Assembly: GCA_002781805.1 (NCBI GenBank)
Contig: PFFZ01000084.1
Span: 830-6,780 of the forward strand
Direction of reading: 5' to 3'
Length of the DNA: 5,951 bases
DNA from: Nitrosopumilales archaeon CG15_BIG_FIL_POST_REV_8_21_14_020_37_12
GTDB taxonomy: Archaea; Thermoproteota; Nitrososphaeria; Nitrososphaerales; Nitrosopumilaceae
Shown here: piece after piece, positions 1-4,649 of the stretch
Position numbering within the stretch: position 1 is the stretch's first letter
How the letters are laid out: each line of letters opens with the position of its first letter
Notes under the pieces: model-generated
The model's database searches: none
Told to the model about the DNA's origin: nothing
What the model saw: only the letters and a program-made list of their open reading frames with translations
Program-made: the position numbers and the translations under genes

Positions 1-117
1 AAAATTGAAGGCAACACATCTAGGGAAGTAGAGGATGTCATTACCAAACAAATCCGCAAGGTTCCACATGTGCTTTCCACTACAACTTTGTCTGTAATCC
101 CAGAACAGGACAAGTAA
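1..117 (+). CDS. Lrp/AsnC-type ligand-binding domain protein, C-terminal fragment
   Basis: The window opens inside this gene; only the last 38 codons and a TAA stop are present. The residues read KIEGNTSREVEDVITKQIRK followed by VPHVLSTTTLSVIPEQDK. The pattern of a helix (REVEDVITKQIRK), a turn with PHV, and a final strand rich in S/T and V/I matches the end of the RAM/AsnC effector-binding domain, an alpha/beta fold that oligomerises and binds small effectors such as amino acids. Many archaea of this phylum encode both full Lrp regulators and stand-alone RAM domains; without the N-terminus I cannot tell whether a DNA-binding domain is present. The gene ends 241 bases before the next well-supported start. 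Confidence 0.72.
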   Translation, partial: KIEGNTSREVEDVITKQIRKVPHVLSTTTLSVIPEQDK

Positions 118-141
118 TTACAATGTATGAGTAATTGCATA

Positions 142-351
142 CTATTGCCTTGTGTTCACTAGAAATGGTTTGGTGTTATTTGGGTGATCCCTGCAGACAC
201 CAGTTATTTTGAATTTTTTAGTGTGCCATTTTATACCATTTAATTTGTGCCTGGCTGTTTCAAAATAAATGGTACATTTTGGCCAATTTCCATTTTCCGG
301 ACCTGTTTCTGACTGATCTGGGATTTTCTTTAAATATTGTTTTTTAGCCAC
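142..351 (-). CDS. Possible small basic protein, unrecognised
   Basis: On the minus strand a GTG at 351 opens a 69-codon frame ending in TAG at 142, almost exactly filling the spacer between the Lrp-type fragment and the DUF427 gene. The frame stays open for a further 19 codons upstream, back to an ATG at 408, but that extension runs antisense to the DUF427 gene. The product would be basic and rich in K, N and T, with two Trp and two Cys (segments NGNWPKCTIYFETARH and GIKWHTKKFKITGVCRDH). Codon choice (AAA, CCA, AGG, GGT) resembles the neighbours. Against it: no clear TATA box or Shine-Dalgarno precedes the GTG, I recognise no family, and the DUF427 promoter lies inside the frame. It could be noncoding spacer. 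Confidence 0.3.
   Translation of the reverse strand: MAKKQYLKKIPDQSETGPENGNWPKCTIYFETARHKLNGIKWHTKKFKITGVCRDHPNNTKPFLVNTRQ
329..336 (+). promoter_or_regulatory. TATA box of the DUF427 gene
   Basis: TTTAAATA matches the archaeal box A closely. Its centre lies about 26 bases before the GTG at 359, the distance expected between box A and the transcription start, so the transcript would begin at or next to the start codon (leaderless). Confidence 0.55.
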
Positions 352-358
352 TTTGTAT

Positions 359-637
359 GTGAAAGCAATTTGGAATGATACTGTAATAGCAGAATCTGAC
401 TCGACCATAGTTGTGGAGGGAAATCATTATTTTCCAATAGACTCGATAAAGTCAGAGTTTTTTAAAAAAACCGACCTTACAACTTTTTGCGGATGGAAAG
501 GCATGGCAAACTATTACTCTGTAACTGTCAATGGCAAGACCAACAAAGACTGTGCATGGTATTATGCAGAACCTAACGATGCTGCAAAAAAAATCAAAGG
601 CATGGTTGCATTTTGGAACGGCGTCCAAGTCAAATAA
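359..637 (+). CDS. DUF427 domain protein
   Basis: A 92-residue protein that is essentially one DUF427 (PF04248) domain. Diagnostic segments in order are MKAIWNDTVIAES (1-13), VVEGNHYFP (18-26), CGWKGMANYY (44-53), AWYYAEP (66-72) and KIKGMVAFWNGV (78-89), the last being the conserved end of the fold. The domain is a small beta-rich fold found in bacteria and archaea; its biochemical function is not established, so none is assigned. I chose the GTG at 359 over the TTG at 353 because family members usually begin MKAIWNG and the TATA box at 329-336 places the transcript start there. No Shine-Dalgarno is visible, consistent with leaderless translation. The gene has its own promoter, and the next gene starts 32 bases after its stop. 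Confidence 0.85.
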   Translation: MKAIWNDTVIAESDSTIVVEGNHYFPIDSIKSEFFKKTDLTTFCGWKGMANYYSVTVNGKTNKDCAWYYAEPNDAAKKIKGMVAFWNGVQVK

Positions 638-638
638 T

Positions 639-647
639 CTTAATTAT
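639..647 (+). promoter_or_regulatory. Putative TATA box of the one-span membrane protein gene
   Basis: CTTAATTAT begins two bases after the DUF427 stop codon; its centre is about 27 bases before the GTG at 670. This supports a separate leaderless transcript rather than read-through only. Confidence 0.4.
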
Positions 648-669
648 CAGAAAAAACACCATATACACC

Positions 670-1056
670 GTGAACCAATACACTGCCCTTATTGGTGTTG
701 GGGCTGGCGTCATTGTAATTATGGCCACAATTTTTGGACTGGACGTTCTAAAACTGTCAGTATCCACCCAGGACTATGACCTTTTTGTTGACCCAATCAT
801 AGACAAGCAAAATCTCTTTGTCACTGGAAGAATCACCCTTCAAAATACGGGCTCGATGCCACTTACCAACATCCATGTGAATTTTGGCGCAGGCGATACA
901 CTTGATATTGCCACATTAAAGCCAGGCCAGAAAATAATTCTCTCCCCTCCTCCTGACAACCCCATGGAATTTGTCATGATTGAGGCCGACAACGGCATCT
1001 TTGTCAACAAGGCATATCGTGAGCTACCAAAAATGGTCGGAATGATGGGCTCTTGA
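670..1056 (+). CDS. Single-span membrane protein with Ig-like domain
   Basis: A 128-residue protein of unknown role. Residues 5-27 (from TALIGVGAGVIVIMATIFGL onward) form one membrane segment right at the N-terminus. The rest (about 35-118) is a beta-rich domain with NTGSMPLTNIHVNF (59-72) followed by LKPGQ (83-87), the pattern of CARDB/DUF11-like Ig folds, in which an NTG turn and a later L-x-PG-Q turn recur. The protein is most simply an anchored domain on the outer face of the membrane, though the charge pattern (no basic residue before the span, K28 after) does not settle topology. The frame is open upstream to 613, inside the DUF427 gene; I chose the GTG at 670 because the extra residues are basic and non-conserved-looking and because a TATA box sits 27 bases upstream. 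No cofactor motif or cysteine is present. Confidence 0.7.
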   Translation: MNQYTALIGVGAGVIVIMATIFGLDVLKLSVSTQDYDLFVDPIIDKQNLFVTGRITLQNTGSMPLTNIHVNFGAGDTLDIATLKPGQKIILSPPPDNPMEFVMIEADNGIFVNKAYRELPKMVGMMGS

Positions 1057-1072
1057 CATGATTTCCTAGCAG

Positions 1073-1078
1073 TTAAAT
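1073..1078 (+). promoter_or_regulatory. Putative TATA box of purC
   Basis: TTAAAT is centred about 27 bases before the TTG start at 1103, predicting a leaderless purC transcript. It is a weaker match than the box of the DUF427 gene, but the spacing agrees. Confidence 0.4.
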
Positions 1079-1102
1079 CTGAATGCATTCTAGCATGTTT
1101 GC

Positions 1103-1927
1103 TTGAAATTCCTGGCTTCTGGCAAAGTAAAGGATCTGTATGATGTGGGCGATGATACCATGCTCTTCAAGTTCTCTGACAGAGTCTCTGCGTATGATGT
1201 AAAATTTGCTCAAGACATACCCAGAAAGGGCGAAGTTCTGTGCAAGTTTGCTGAATTTTGGTTCAACAAGCTGCCTGTGGCAAACCACTTTGTCAGGAGG
1301 GTCTCTGATAATGAAATCATTGTAAAAAAAATGAAGATGCTTCCAATCGAGTGTGTCGTACGGGGTTATTTTTATGGCAGTCTTGTTGGCAGGTGGAAAA
1401 AAGGCGAGGTCCACTTGCCTGATGGGGCCAACCCTGTGATTGCTGCAAAACTTCCAGAGCCAATCTTTGATCCCACGACAAAATCCGAGCATGACATTCC
1501 AATTGACAAGAAAAAGGCACTGGAGATGAACCTGGTCACTGATCAGCAATACTCTTGGTTGGAGAAAACATCTGTAGACATTTACAAAAAAATGTCAGAG
1601 GTTGCTGACAAGGCAGGTTTCATACTGGCTGATTTGAAACTAGAGTTTGGAATGCTTGATGGCAAGATCACCCTTGGCGATTCTATTGGGCCTGATGAAT
1701 ACAGGCTGTGGCTAAAGGATGCTTATGCTGTTGGAAAAACCCAGGAGGCCTATGACAAGCAAATACTGCGTGATTGGTTGACCGAGCATGGCTATCAGAA
1801 ACAATTCGATGATGCTCGAGATGCCGGCAAGGAGCCGATTGCACCTACAATCCCTTCTGAGATAATTCAAAAGATGACTCTGCGCTACATCACGGCATAT
1901 CAGAAAATCACCGGCCTGTCTGTCTGA
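1103..1927 (+). CDS. purC: Phosphoribosylaminoimidazole-succinocarboxamide synthase (SAICAR synthetase)
   Basis: Ligates L-aspartate to carboxyaminoimidazole ribotide (CAIR) with ATP, giving SAICAR in cytosolic de novo purine synthesis (EC 6.3.2.6). The 274-residue length fits the family. Visible hallmarks are the nucleotide-binding start GKVKDLYDV (7-15), [10 protein letters not shown] (26-35), signature one [14 protein letters not shown] (80-93; Y91 stands where T/A is usual in the Prosite-type pattern), signature two LADLKLEFG (175-183) and the substrate loop [12 protein letters not shown] (192-203). An in-frame TAG only 12 bases upstream (1091-1093) leaves the TTG at 1103 as the only plausible start; the resulting [13 protein letters not shown] is a normal family N-terminus. 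The C-terminal tail (about 210-274) also looks complete. No other purine gene is adjacent in this window. A T10 tract about 140 bases downstream may end the transcript. Confidence 0.96.
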   Translation: MKFLASGKVKDLYDVGDDTMLFKFSDRVSAYDVKFAQDIPRKGEVLCKFAEFWFNKLPVANHFVRRVSDNEIIVKKMKMLPIECVVRGYFYGSLVGRWKKGEVHLPDGANPVIAAKLPEPIFDPTTKSEHDIPIDKKKALEMNLVTDQQYSWLEKTSVDIYKKMSEVADKAGFILADLKLEFGMLDGKITLGDSIGPDEYRLWLKDAYAVGKTQEAYDKQILRDWLTEHGYQKQFDDARDAGKEPIAPTIPSEIIQKMTLRYITAYQKITGLSV

Positions 1928-2025
1928 TCTTTTGTCGTTATTATCTTTCATGACTAGATGCGTCTGGAATCTGTGATTCAACTCGAATTTTATTTTTGAC
2001 CCTATCGCAAAACATCCCTTGTTGG

Positions 2026-2058
2026 GGTCATATGACCGTCATGTGGCGACATGTCGCC
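2026..2058. repeat. Chain of overlapping palindromes
   Basis: Four perfect dyads overlap across 33 bases: GGTCATATGACC (2026-2037), ATGAC-C-GTCAT (2032-2042), CATGT-GGCG-ACATG (2040-2053) and GGCGACATGTCGCC (2045-2058). The recurring half-site is GTCAT or the related GACAT, alternating in direction. A further TGACCC at 1997-2002 can pair with GGGTCA at 2025-2030. In RNA the last two dyads are mutually exclusive. The cluster lies between purC and a regulator gene and directly precedes a T-rich tract. Confidence 0.6.
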
Positions 2059-2077
2059 CTGCATTTCTTTTTTTTTT
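2045..2077 (+). terminator. Probable purC transcription terminator
   Basis: A 5-bp GC-rich stem with a CATG loop (GGCGA/TCGCC, 2045-2058) is followed after nine bases by ten consecutive T residues (2068-2077). In archaea a run of T in the non-template strand is itself the main termination signal, so the T10 tract is the stronger part of this call. It is the first such tract after purC. Confidence 0.5.
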
Positions 2078-2094
2078 GCTGCCTTTTCATAAAT

Positions 2095-2170
2095 ATTGTA
2101 CCGATATCATAATCATTGTAGCGCTTCTATATTTTTCATTACACTATCAAAAACATTGTTAGCGCTACAA
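2095..2170. promoter_or_regulatory. Spaced repeat array, candidate operator sites
   Basis: The motif ATTGTAGCGCT occurs at 2115-2125, a variant with one added T (ATTGTTAGCGCT) at 2155-2166, and a looser copy ATTGTACCGAT at 2095-2105. The starts are 20 and 40 bases apart, about two and four DNA turns, so the sites would face the same side of the helix. The core AGCGCT is itself palindromic, and TTGTAGCGCT (2116-2125) with AGCGCTACAA (2161-2170) also forms a perfect 10-bp inverted repeat. This is the arrangement of a cooperative operator upstream of the winged-helix gene at 2298, though the sites are 130-200 bases from its start. The bound protein is unknown. Confidence 0.45.
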
Positions 2171-2265
2171 CTAAAGTACCAGTGGTTGTGATTTTTTTGT
2201 ATTGGTCTGACATTAATAACAACAAAAAAAAATTGATGCGATTAGACAAAAAAATATGATACTAG

Positions 2266-2278
2266 GATCTTTTAGATC
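2266..2278 (+). promoter_or_regulatory. Putative TATA box overlapped by a dyad
   Basis: CTTTTAGAT (2269-2277) is centred about 25 bases before the ATG at 2298 and could serve as box A. The perfect dyad GATCT-TTT-AGATC (2266-2278) covers it. A symmetric site on the TATA box is what an autorepressor needs to block TBP, which is suggestive because the gene downstream encodes an ArsR-like regulator. Confidence 0.4.
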
Positions 2279-2297
2279 AAAAAATAGACAATCAGGC

Positions 2298-2810
2298 ATG
2301 TCAACACTGCTAGAAAAACAAATCAAAGTAAATCGCATAGTCACTACAAGTATAGAGCATGCACGTGCAATTGAGGATCCTGCGCGTGCAAAAATTATTG
2401 AGATTCTTTACAAACGAGCATTGTCTGCAGACCAGATTTCAAATGAACTGAAAAAAACTGGATACAAAAAAGCCCTCACTACTGTCAGACACCATCTTGA
2501 CATTTTAAAAGAGACCGGCTTGATTGAGATTGCCAAAATTGAGGAATCTCGGGGTGCCATTACCAAATATTATAGCACCACTACAAAATTGCTTGGATAT
2601 GCCGCACCAAAAGATTTTGACCTAAAGTACTCCAAAGTCATTGACAACACCTCTGTCAAAATTGAAAAAATTCTAAAAAGCATTGTGCCAAAAACCGCAA
2701 AATCAAAAAAAGTCAAAGGCGAAAACTCGGAAGACTATTCCCAGTATCTGGTCATGGAGATCATGAACCGCGCCATGACAAGTGTCTTTGAAAATTCCGG
2801 AAAAAAATAA
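2298..2810 (+). CDS. ArsR-like winged-helix transcriptional regulator
   Basis: A 170-residue DNA-binding regulator. Residues 23-41 (RAIEDPARAKIIEILYKRA) are the first helices of an ArsR/TrmB-like winged helix. ALSADQISNELKKTG (41-55) is helix two, and ALTTVRHHLDILKETGLI (59-76) holds the recognition helix with the VRHHLDIL core. IAKIEESRGAITKYYSTT (78-95) is the wing. The C-terminal part (about 105-170) contains a lysine-rich linker (KTAKSKKVKGEN) and a helix, YLVMEIMNRAMTSVF, probably for dimerisation. The ArsR metal-site motif ELCVCD is absent and there is no cysteine at all, so metal sensing is unlikely; the effector is unknown. I chose the ATG at 2298 over the in-frame ATG at 2256 because a TATA-like box and dyad sit at the right distance and the extra 14 residues look untypical. 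Autoregulation is plausible from the upstream dyad. The next gene starts 39 bases after its stop. Confidence 0.8.
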   Translation: MSTLLEKQIKVNRIVTTSIEHARAIEDPARAKIIEILYKRALSADQISNELKKTGYKKALTTVRHHLDILKETGLIEIAKIEESRGAITKYYSTTTKLLGYAAPKDFDLKYSKVIDNTSVKIEKILKSIVPKTAKSKKVKGENSEDYSQYLVMEIMNRAMTSVFENSGKK

Positions 2811-2821
2811 GCAAGAAAACC

Positions 2822-2829
2822 CTAAGTAT
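2822..2829 (+). promoter_or_regulatory. Putative TATA box of the 104-aa protein/PPOX operon
   Basis: CTAAGTAT is centred about 25 bases before the ATG at 2850, giving the two-gene operon its own leaderless start separate from the regulator gene. The match is moderate. Confidence 0.35.
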
Positions 2830-2849
2830 CCTGCCGATGTATTTCTGAT

Positions 2850-3164
2850 ATGGTCCGTGTGTTTTACAGCCAGAAAACCGAGCAACTCCTTGGGAATGTG
2901 AGGTTGAATCATTGGCGCCAGCGTGTACGTGAGGATCTAGGTGCCATGCATCAAGACTTGTCTGATAATTGGAAAATGTGCGCAATTGGTGAAAGAATCA
3001 AGATTGAGGGCCGTGATCTGATCTCCGTAAAGGACCTCACTCCTGAGGCAATTCAACTTGGCTATGATTTTTCAATTGCCATGCAGGAACGAGATCCTCA
3101 ACGTGCATTGGAGATCATATCTAAGATCGAGAAACTAGAAACAATTTGGAGAAATGAGCAGTAA
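2850..3164 (+). CDS. Unrecognised small soluble protein, coupled to PPOX gene
   Basis: I do not recognise this 104-residue protein. It lacks a signal peptide or membrane span. The N-terminal part has aromatic and basic residues (VRVFYSQKTEQLLG, then RLNHWRQRVREDLGAMHQDL), and the C-terminal part is helical and charged (LTPEAIQLGYDFSIAMQERD at 63-82, then PQRALEIISKIEKLETIWRN). It has one Cys (C44) and no evident catalytic motif. The only in-frame ATG upstream of the conserved-looking body is at 2850, preceded by a TATA-like box at the right distance. Its TAA stop shares a base with the ATG of the next gene (TAATG at 3162-3166), so the two are almost certainly cotranscribed and translationally coupled, which suggests a joint function with the flavin/F420 protein. 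Confidence 0.75.
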   Translation: MVRVFYSQKTEQLLGNVRLNHWRQRVREDLGAMHQDLSDNWKMCAIGERIKIEGRDLISVKDLTPEAIQLGYDFSIAMQERDPQRALEIISKIEKLETIWRNEQ

Positions 3165-3571
3165 TGGATAAAAAAGCAGAAAGATTATTTCAGCAAAAAA
3201 ATCTTGTTTTTGTTGCAACCTTGATGAATGACGGCTCCCCCCAACTCTCACCAGTGTGGGCAAATCTTGAAGATGGGTATATCTTGGTAAACACTGCTGA
3301 GGGAAGAATTAAACACAAAAATGTCTTGCGTGATCCTCGTGTTGCCGTATCTGTTGTATCTGCAGACAATCCTCTTGACATGACAACCATACGAGGTACT
3401 GTGACAGAACTGATTCCTGATTATGATTATAAACATGCTGACAAGCTAACTCGACAATACATGGGACGTGAGCATTATCCTTTCAAAAGGGATGGCGAGA
3501 AAAGAATCATCCTGAAAATAAAACCTGAGCGTGTTTTTGTTTTGCCTGAATTGAAAATGACTGACGAGTAG
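3164..3571 (+). CDS. PPOX-class flavin/F420-binding split-barrel protein
   Basis: A 135-residue pyridoxamine 5'-phosphate oxidase-like split beta-barrel, most like the F420-dependent PPOX branch (TIGR03618 type). Visible marks are FVATLMNDGSPQLSPVW (16-32), NTAEGRIKHKNVLRDPRVAV (43-62; the loop that binds the cofactor phosphate in this fold), IRGTVTEL (76-83), and YPFKRDGEKRIILKIKPERV (105-124). Archaea of this phylum make F420, so an F420H2-dependent oxidoreductase or an F420/FMN-binding protein is plausible; the cofactor and substrate cannot be decided from sequence alone, and FMN or heme is possible. The length is normal and the protein complete. The ATG overlaps the stop of the upstream gene by one base; a GGAG at 3148-3151 lies 12 bases ahead, so reinitiation after the upstream gene is likely. 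A strong hairpin follows ten bases after the stop. Confidence 0.88.
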   Translation: MDKKAERLFQQKNLVFVATLMNDGSPQLSPVWANLEDGYILVNTAEGRIKHKNVLRDPRVAVSVVSADNPLDMTTIRGTVTELIPDYDYKHADKLTRQYMGREHYPFKRDGEKRIILKIKPERVFVLPELKMTDE

Positions 3572-3580
3572 AAATTCTAA

Positions 3581-3608
3581 ATGTTTCTAAACTCGAATTT
3601 AGAAACAT
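3581..3608. terminator. Hairpin between convergent genes, probable bidirectional terminator
   Basis: ATGTTTCTAAA (3581-3591) and TTTAGAAACAT (3598-3608) form a perfect 11-bp stem around the loop CTCGAA. It lies ten bases after the PPOX stop and 46 bases past the end of the convergent H1-like gene, with a T-rich stretch (ATTATTTTAAC) following on the plus strand. The location suggests termination or transcript-end protection for both genes. Confidence 0.55.
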
Positions 3609-3654
3609 CATTATTTTAACATGTCATTCTTGTAAAAAAGTTGGTAAAGGCAGC

Positions 3655-3927
3655 TTAACGTCGTCGTTTAGCTGCCTTTCTCTTTGGAGCTGCTTTTCTT
3701 GCAGCCGACTTTCTCTTTGGAGCGGCTCTGCGTTTAGCTGCCTTTCTCTTTGGAGCTGCTTTTCTTGCAGTGCTCTTGCGAGTTGCAGCTGCTTTCTTAG
3801 CTGCTGCGCTTCTCTTTCGAGCTGCTGCTGCCTTTGCGGCTTCAGCTGCTTTCTTAGCTGCATTTCTCTTTCGAGTTCTTGCTGCTTTCTTAGCTGCTTC
3901 TGACCTTTTGGCTTTTGAAGTTGCCAT
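3655..3927 (-). CDS. Histone H1-like lysine/alanine-rich DNA-binding protein
   Basis: A 90-residue protein with 22 Lys, 17 Arg and only 2 Glu; most of the rest is Ala. The N-terminal half has AAKKA/AARKR repeats (from EAAKKAARTRKRNAAKKAAE). The C-terminal half is built of PKRK units: KAAPKRKAAKRR, AAPKRKSAARK and KAAPKRKAAKRRR. This composition matches the C-terminal tail of eukaryotic H1 and bacterial Hc1/AlgP-type proteins, and implies a disordered chain that binds and neutralises nucleic acid, probably in the nucleoid. It is not an archaeal core histone: there is no histone fold. The ATG at 3927 follows a TATA-like box by about 27 bases. The C-terminal coding DNA contains a 40-bp perfect repeat, which makes copy-number change by recombination likely. 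Biased composition limits homology claims. Confidence 0.8.
   Translation of the reverse strand: MATSKAKRSEAAKKAARTRKRNAAKKAAEAAKAAAARKRSAAAKKAAATRKSTARKAAPKRKAAKRRAAPKRKSAARKAAPKRKAAKRRR
3665..3770. repeat. 40-bp perfect direct repeat inside the H1-like gene
   Basis: Positions 3665-3704 and 3731-3770 are identical over 40 bases. The period is 66 bases, exactly 22 codons, so the frame is kept. A shorter echo (TTTCTCTTTGGAGC) lies between them. The repeats encode the RKAAPKRKAAKR units at the protein's C-terminus. Confidence 0.9.
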
Positions 3928-3951
3928 GCCTAAAGAGGTAGCGTAATAGAT

Positions 3952-3958
3952 GTTATAT
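3952..3958 (-). promoter_or_regulatory. Putative TATA box of the H1-like gene
   Basis: On the minus strand ATATAAC is centred about 27-28 bases before the ATG at 3927, predicting a transcript that begins at or within a base or two of the start codon. Confidence 0.45.
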
Positions 3959-3987
3959 GGTAAAAGTCACACATTATTACATTAACG

Positions 3988-4021
3988 ATTGAAAAATTTG
4001 ACCATTTTTCAGTTTTTCAAT
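3988..4021 (-). terminator. Probable terminator of the DUF4352-like gene
   Basis: Reading the minus strand just past the stop at 4030, ATTGAAAAA/TTTTTCAAT (3988-3996 with 4013-4021) pairs perfectly. An alternative inner hairpin GAAAAAT/ATTTTTC (3991-3997 with 4004-4010) ends in a U run on the minus strand. AT-only stems are weak, but the U-rich tract is a good archaeal stop signal. Confidence 0.4.
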
Positions 4022-4029
4022 TTTTGCGA

Positions 4030-4515
4030 TCAGCAGTTTTTGATACAGACGTTGCCAATATCCACTGTATTTTGTTGTTTTGTTGGTTTGATTGTTATGC
4101 TGAATTCTTTTTCATCATCATATGGCACATCAAATTGTGTCGTCCAGCTTGCTGTCTTGCCAGGCTCTAACCAATCCTCTAGTAGATCTTCTGAAGAAAA
4201 CGCCCCATATACTGCCTGGTATTTTTTCTGTTTTTCATCAACGATGTAAAACTGTCCTCCAGACATTCTTGTTTCTTCATCACTGGTGTTTTTTGCATTT
4301 ATTCTTATTTTTACAAATGTGTTTTCAGGTCTCGTATCTTCGTTACCCCCATGTGTTCCTTCAAAAAATATGGTATATTCTACAGGACCGATAATTATTG
4401 GCTCTCCTGCATTTGCAGTAATGTAGTTTGTTTGGTATTGCGTATATGTGTACATTGCAATGCCCATAGATGCTATGATTGCCCCTATTACGATGAATAT
4501 CCCCAAACTTGCCAT
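4030..4515 (-). CDS. Membrane-anchored DUF4352-like protein
   Basis: A 161-residue protein with a membrane segment at residues 3-22 (SLGIFIVIGAIIASMGIAMY) and an extracytoplasmic-type beta domain. The domain shows ENTFVKIRINAKNTSDEETR (64-83), GGQFYIVDEKQKKYQA (86-101) and LEPGKTASWTTQFDVP (116-131), the order and spacing of a DUF4352 (telokin-like Ig) domain: a core strand ending in NT, a strand carrying an acidic D-E turn, and a P-G turn before the last strands. Such domains occur on the outer surface of membranes; the ligand is unknown. Two cysteines at the extreme end (C157 and C161, CIKNC) are the only ones and could form a disulfide or bind a metal. No lipobox is seen. The ATG at 4515 follows a TATA box by about 27 bases, so translation is probably leaderless. 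It shares its direction with the H1-like gene, but each has its own promoter. Confidence 0.72.
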   Translation of the reverse strand: MASLGIFIVIGAIIASMGIAMYTYTQYQTNYITANAGEPIIIGPVEYTIFFEGTHGGNEDTRPENTFVKIRINAKNTSDEETRMSGGQFYIVDEKQKKYQAVYGAFSSEDLLEDWLEPGKTASWTTQFDVPYDDEKEFSITIKPTKQQNTVDIGNVCIKNC

Positions 4516-4537
4516 GGCATTATTACTCTGAAAATTT

Positions 4538-4546
4538 GGTATATAG
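4538..4546 (-). promoter_or_regulatory. TATA box of the DUF4352-like gene
   Basis: CTATATACC on the minus strand is centred 27 bases before the ATG at 4515. Its TATATA-like core is nearly symmetric, so it could also drive plus-strand transcription starting near 4568, the left edge of the stem-rich element at 4566-4619. Confidence 0.5.
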
Positions 4547-4565
4547 TTGTAATATTCAGAAAAAA

Positions 4566-4619
4566 AAGCTTCAGGCCGTGTGTAAAATACACACTTGAGA
4601 GGGAACTGGCCTGAATCTT
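4566..4619 (+). ncRNA. Candidate structured RNA element
   Basis: An outer stem TTCAGGCC/GGCCTGAA (4570-4577 with 4608-4615) extends past one mismatch by AAG/CTT (4566-4568 with 4617-4619). It encloses a second perfect stem GTGTGTA/TACACAC (4578-4584 with 4588-4594, loop AAA) stacked directly on it, leaving a one-sided 13-base strand TTGAGAGGGAACT (4595-4607). That gives 18 base pairs in 54 bases in an otherwise AT-rich spacer. A TATA-like box at 4538-4546 is correctly placed for a plus-strand start near 4568. I recognise no known family: no C/D or H/ACA boxes and no tRNA features. It might instead be a DNA operator between the DUF4352 gene and the micro-ORFs, or a leader of the latter. Strand is inferred from the promoter position only. 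Confidence 0.35.
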
Positions 4620-4649
4620 GATTACTATTACCTACCTTTATGACATAAA

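Noticed and set aside
613..669. Upstream extension of the one-span membrane protein to an ATG at 613
   Set aside because: It overlaps the DUF427 gene and adds a non-conserved-looking basic stretch; the GTG at 670 has a TATA box at the right distance.
1073..1549. Long minus-strand frame antisense to purC
   Set aside because: purC is unambiguous on the plus strand; the antisense frame shows no family and has no promoter.
2026..2170. CRISPR array
   Set aside because: The repeats are short, few and unevenly spaced and there are no cas genes; the pattern is operator-like.
2256..2297. ATG at 2256 as start of the winged-helix gene
   Set aside because: No TATA box lies about 26 bases upstream and the 14 added residues look untypical; ATG 2298 fits a promoter at 2269-2277 better.
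3624..3863. Minus-strand Gln/Arg/Leu-rich frame overlapping the H1-like gene
   Set aside because: It is a frame-shifted reading of the repetitive lysine/alanine codons; the H1-like frame has the ATG, promoter and a sensible composition.
4122..4614. Plus-strand frames opposite the DUF4352-like gene
   Set aside because: They are Phe/Cys/His-rich antisense readings with no start signals, while the minus-strand product has a span and a recognisable domain.
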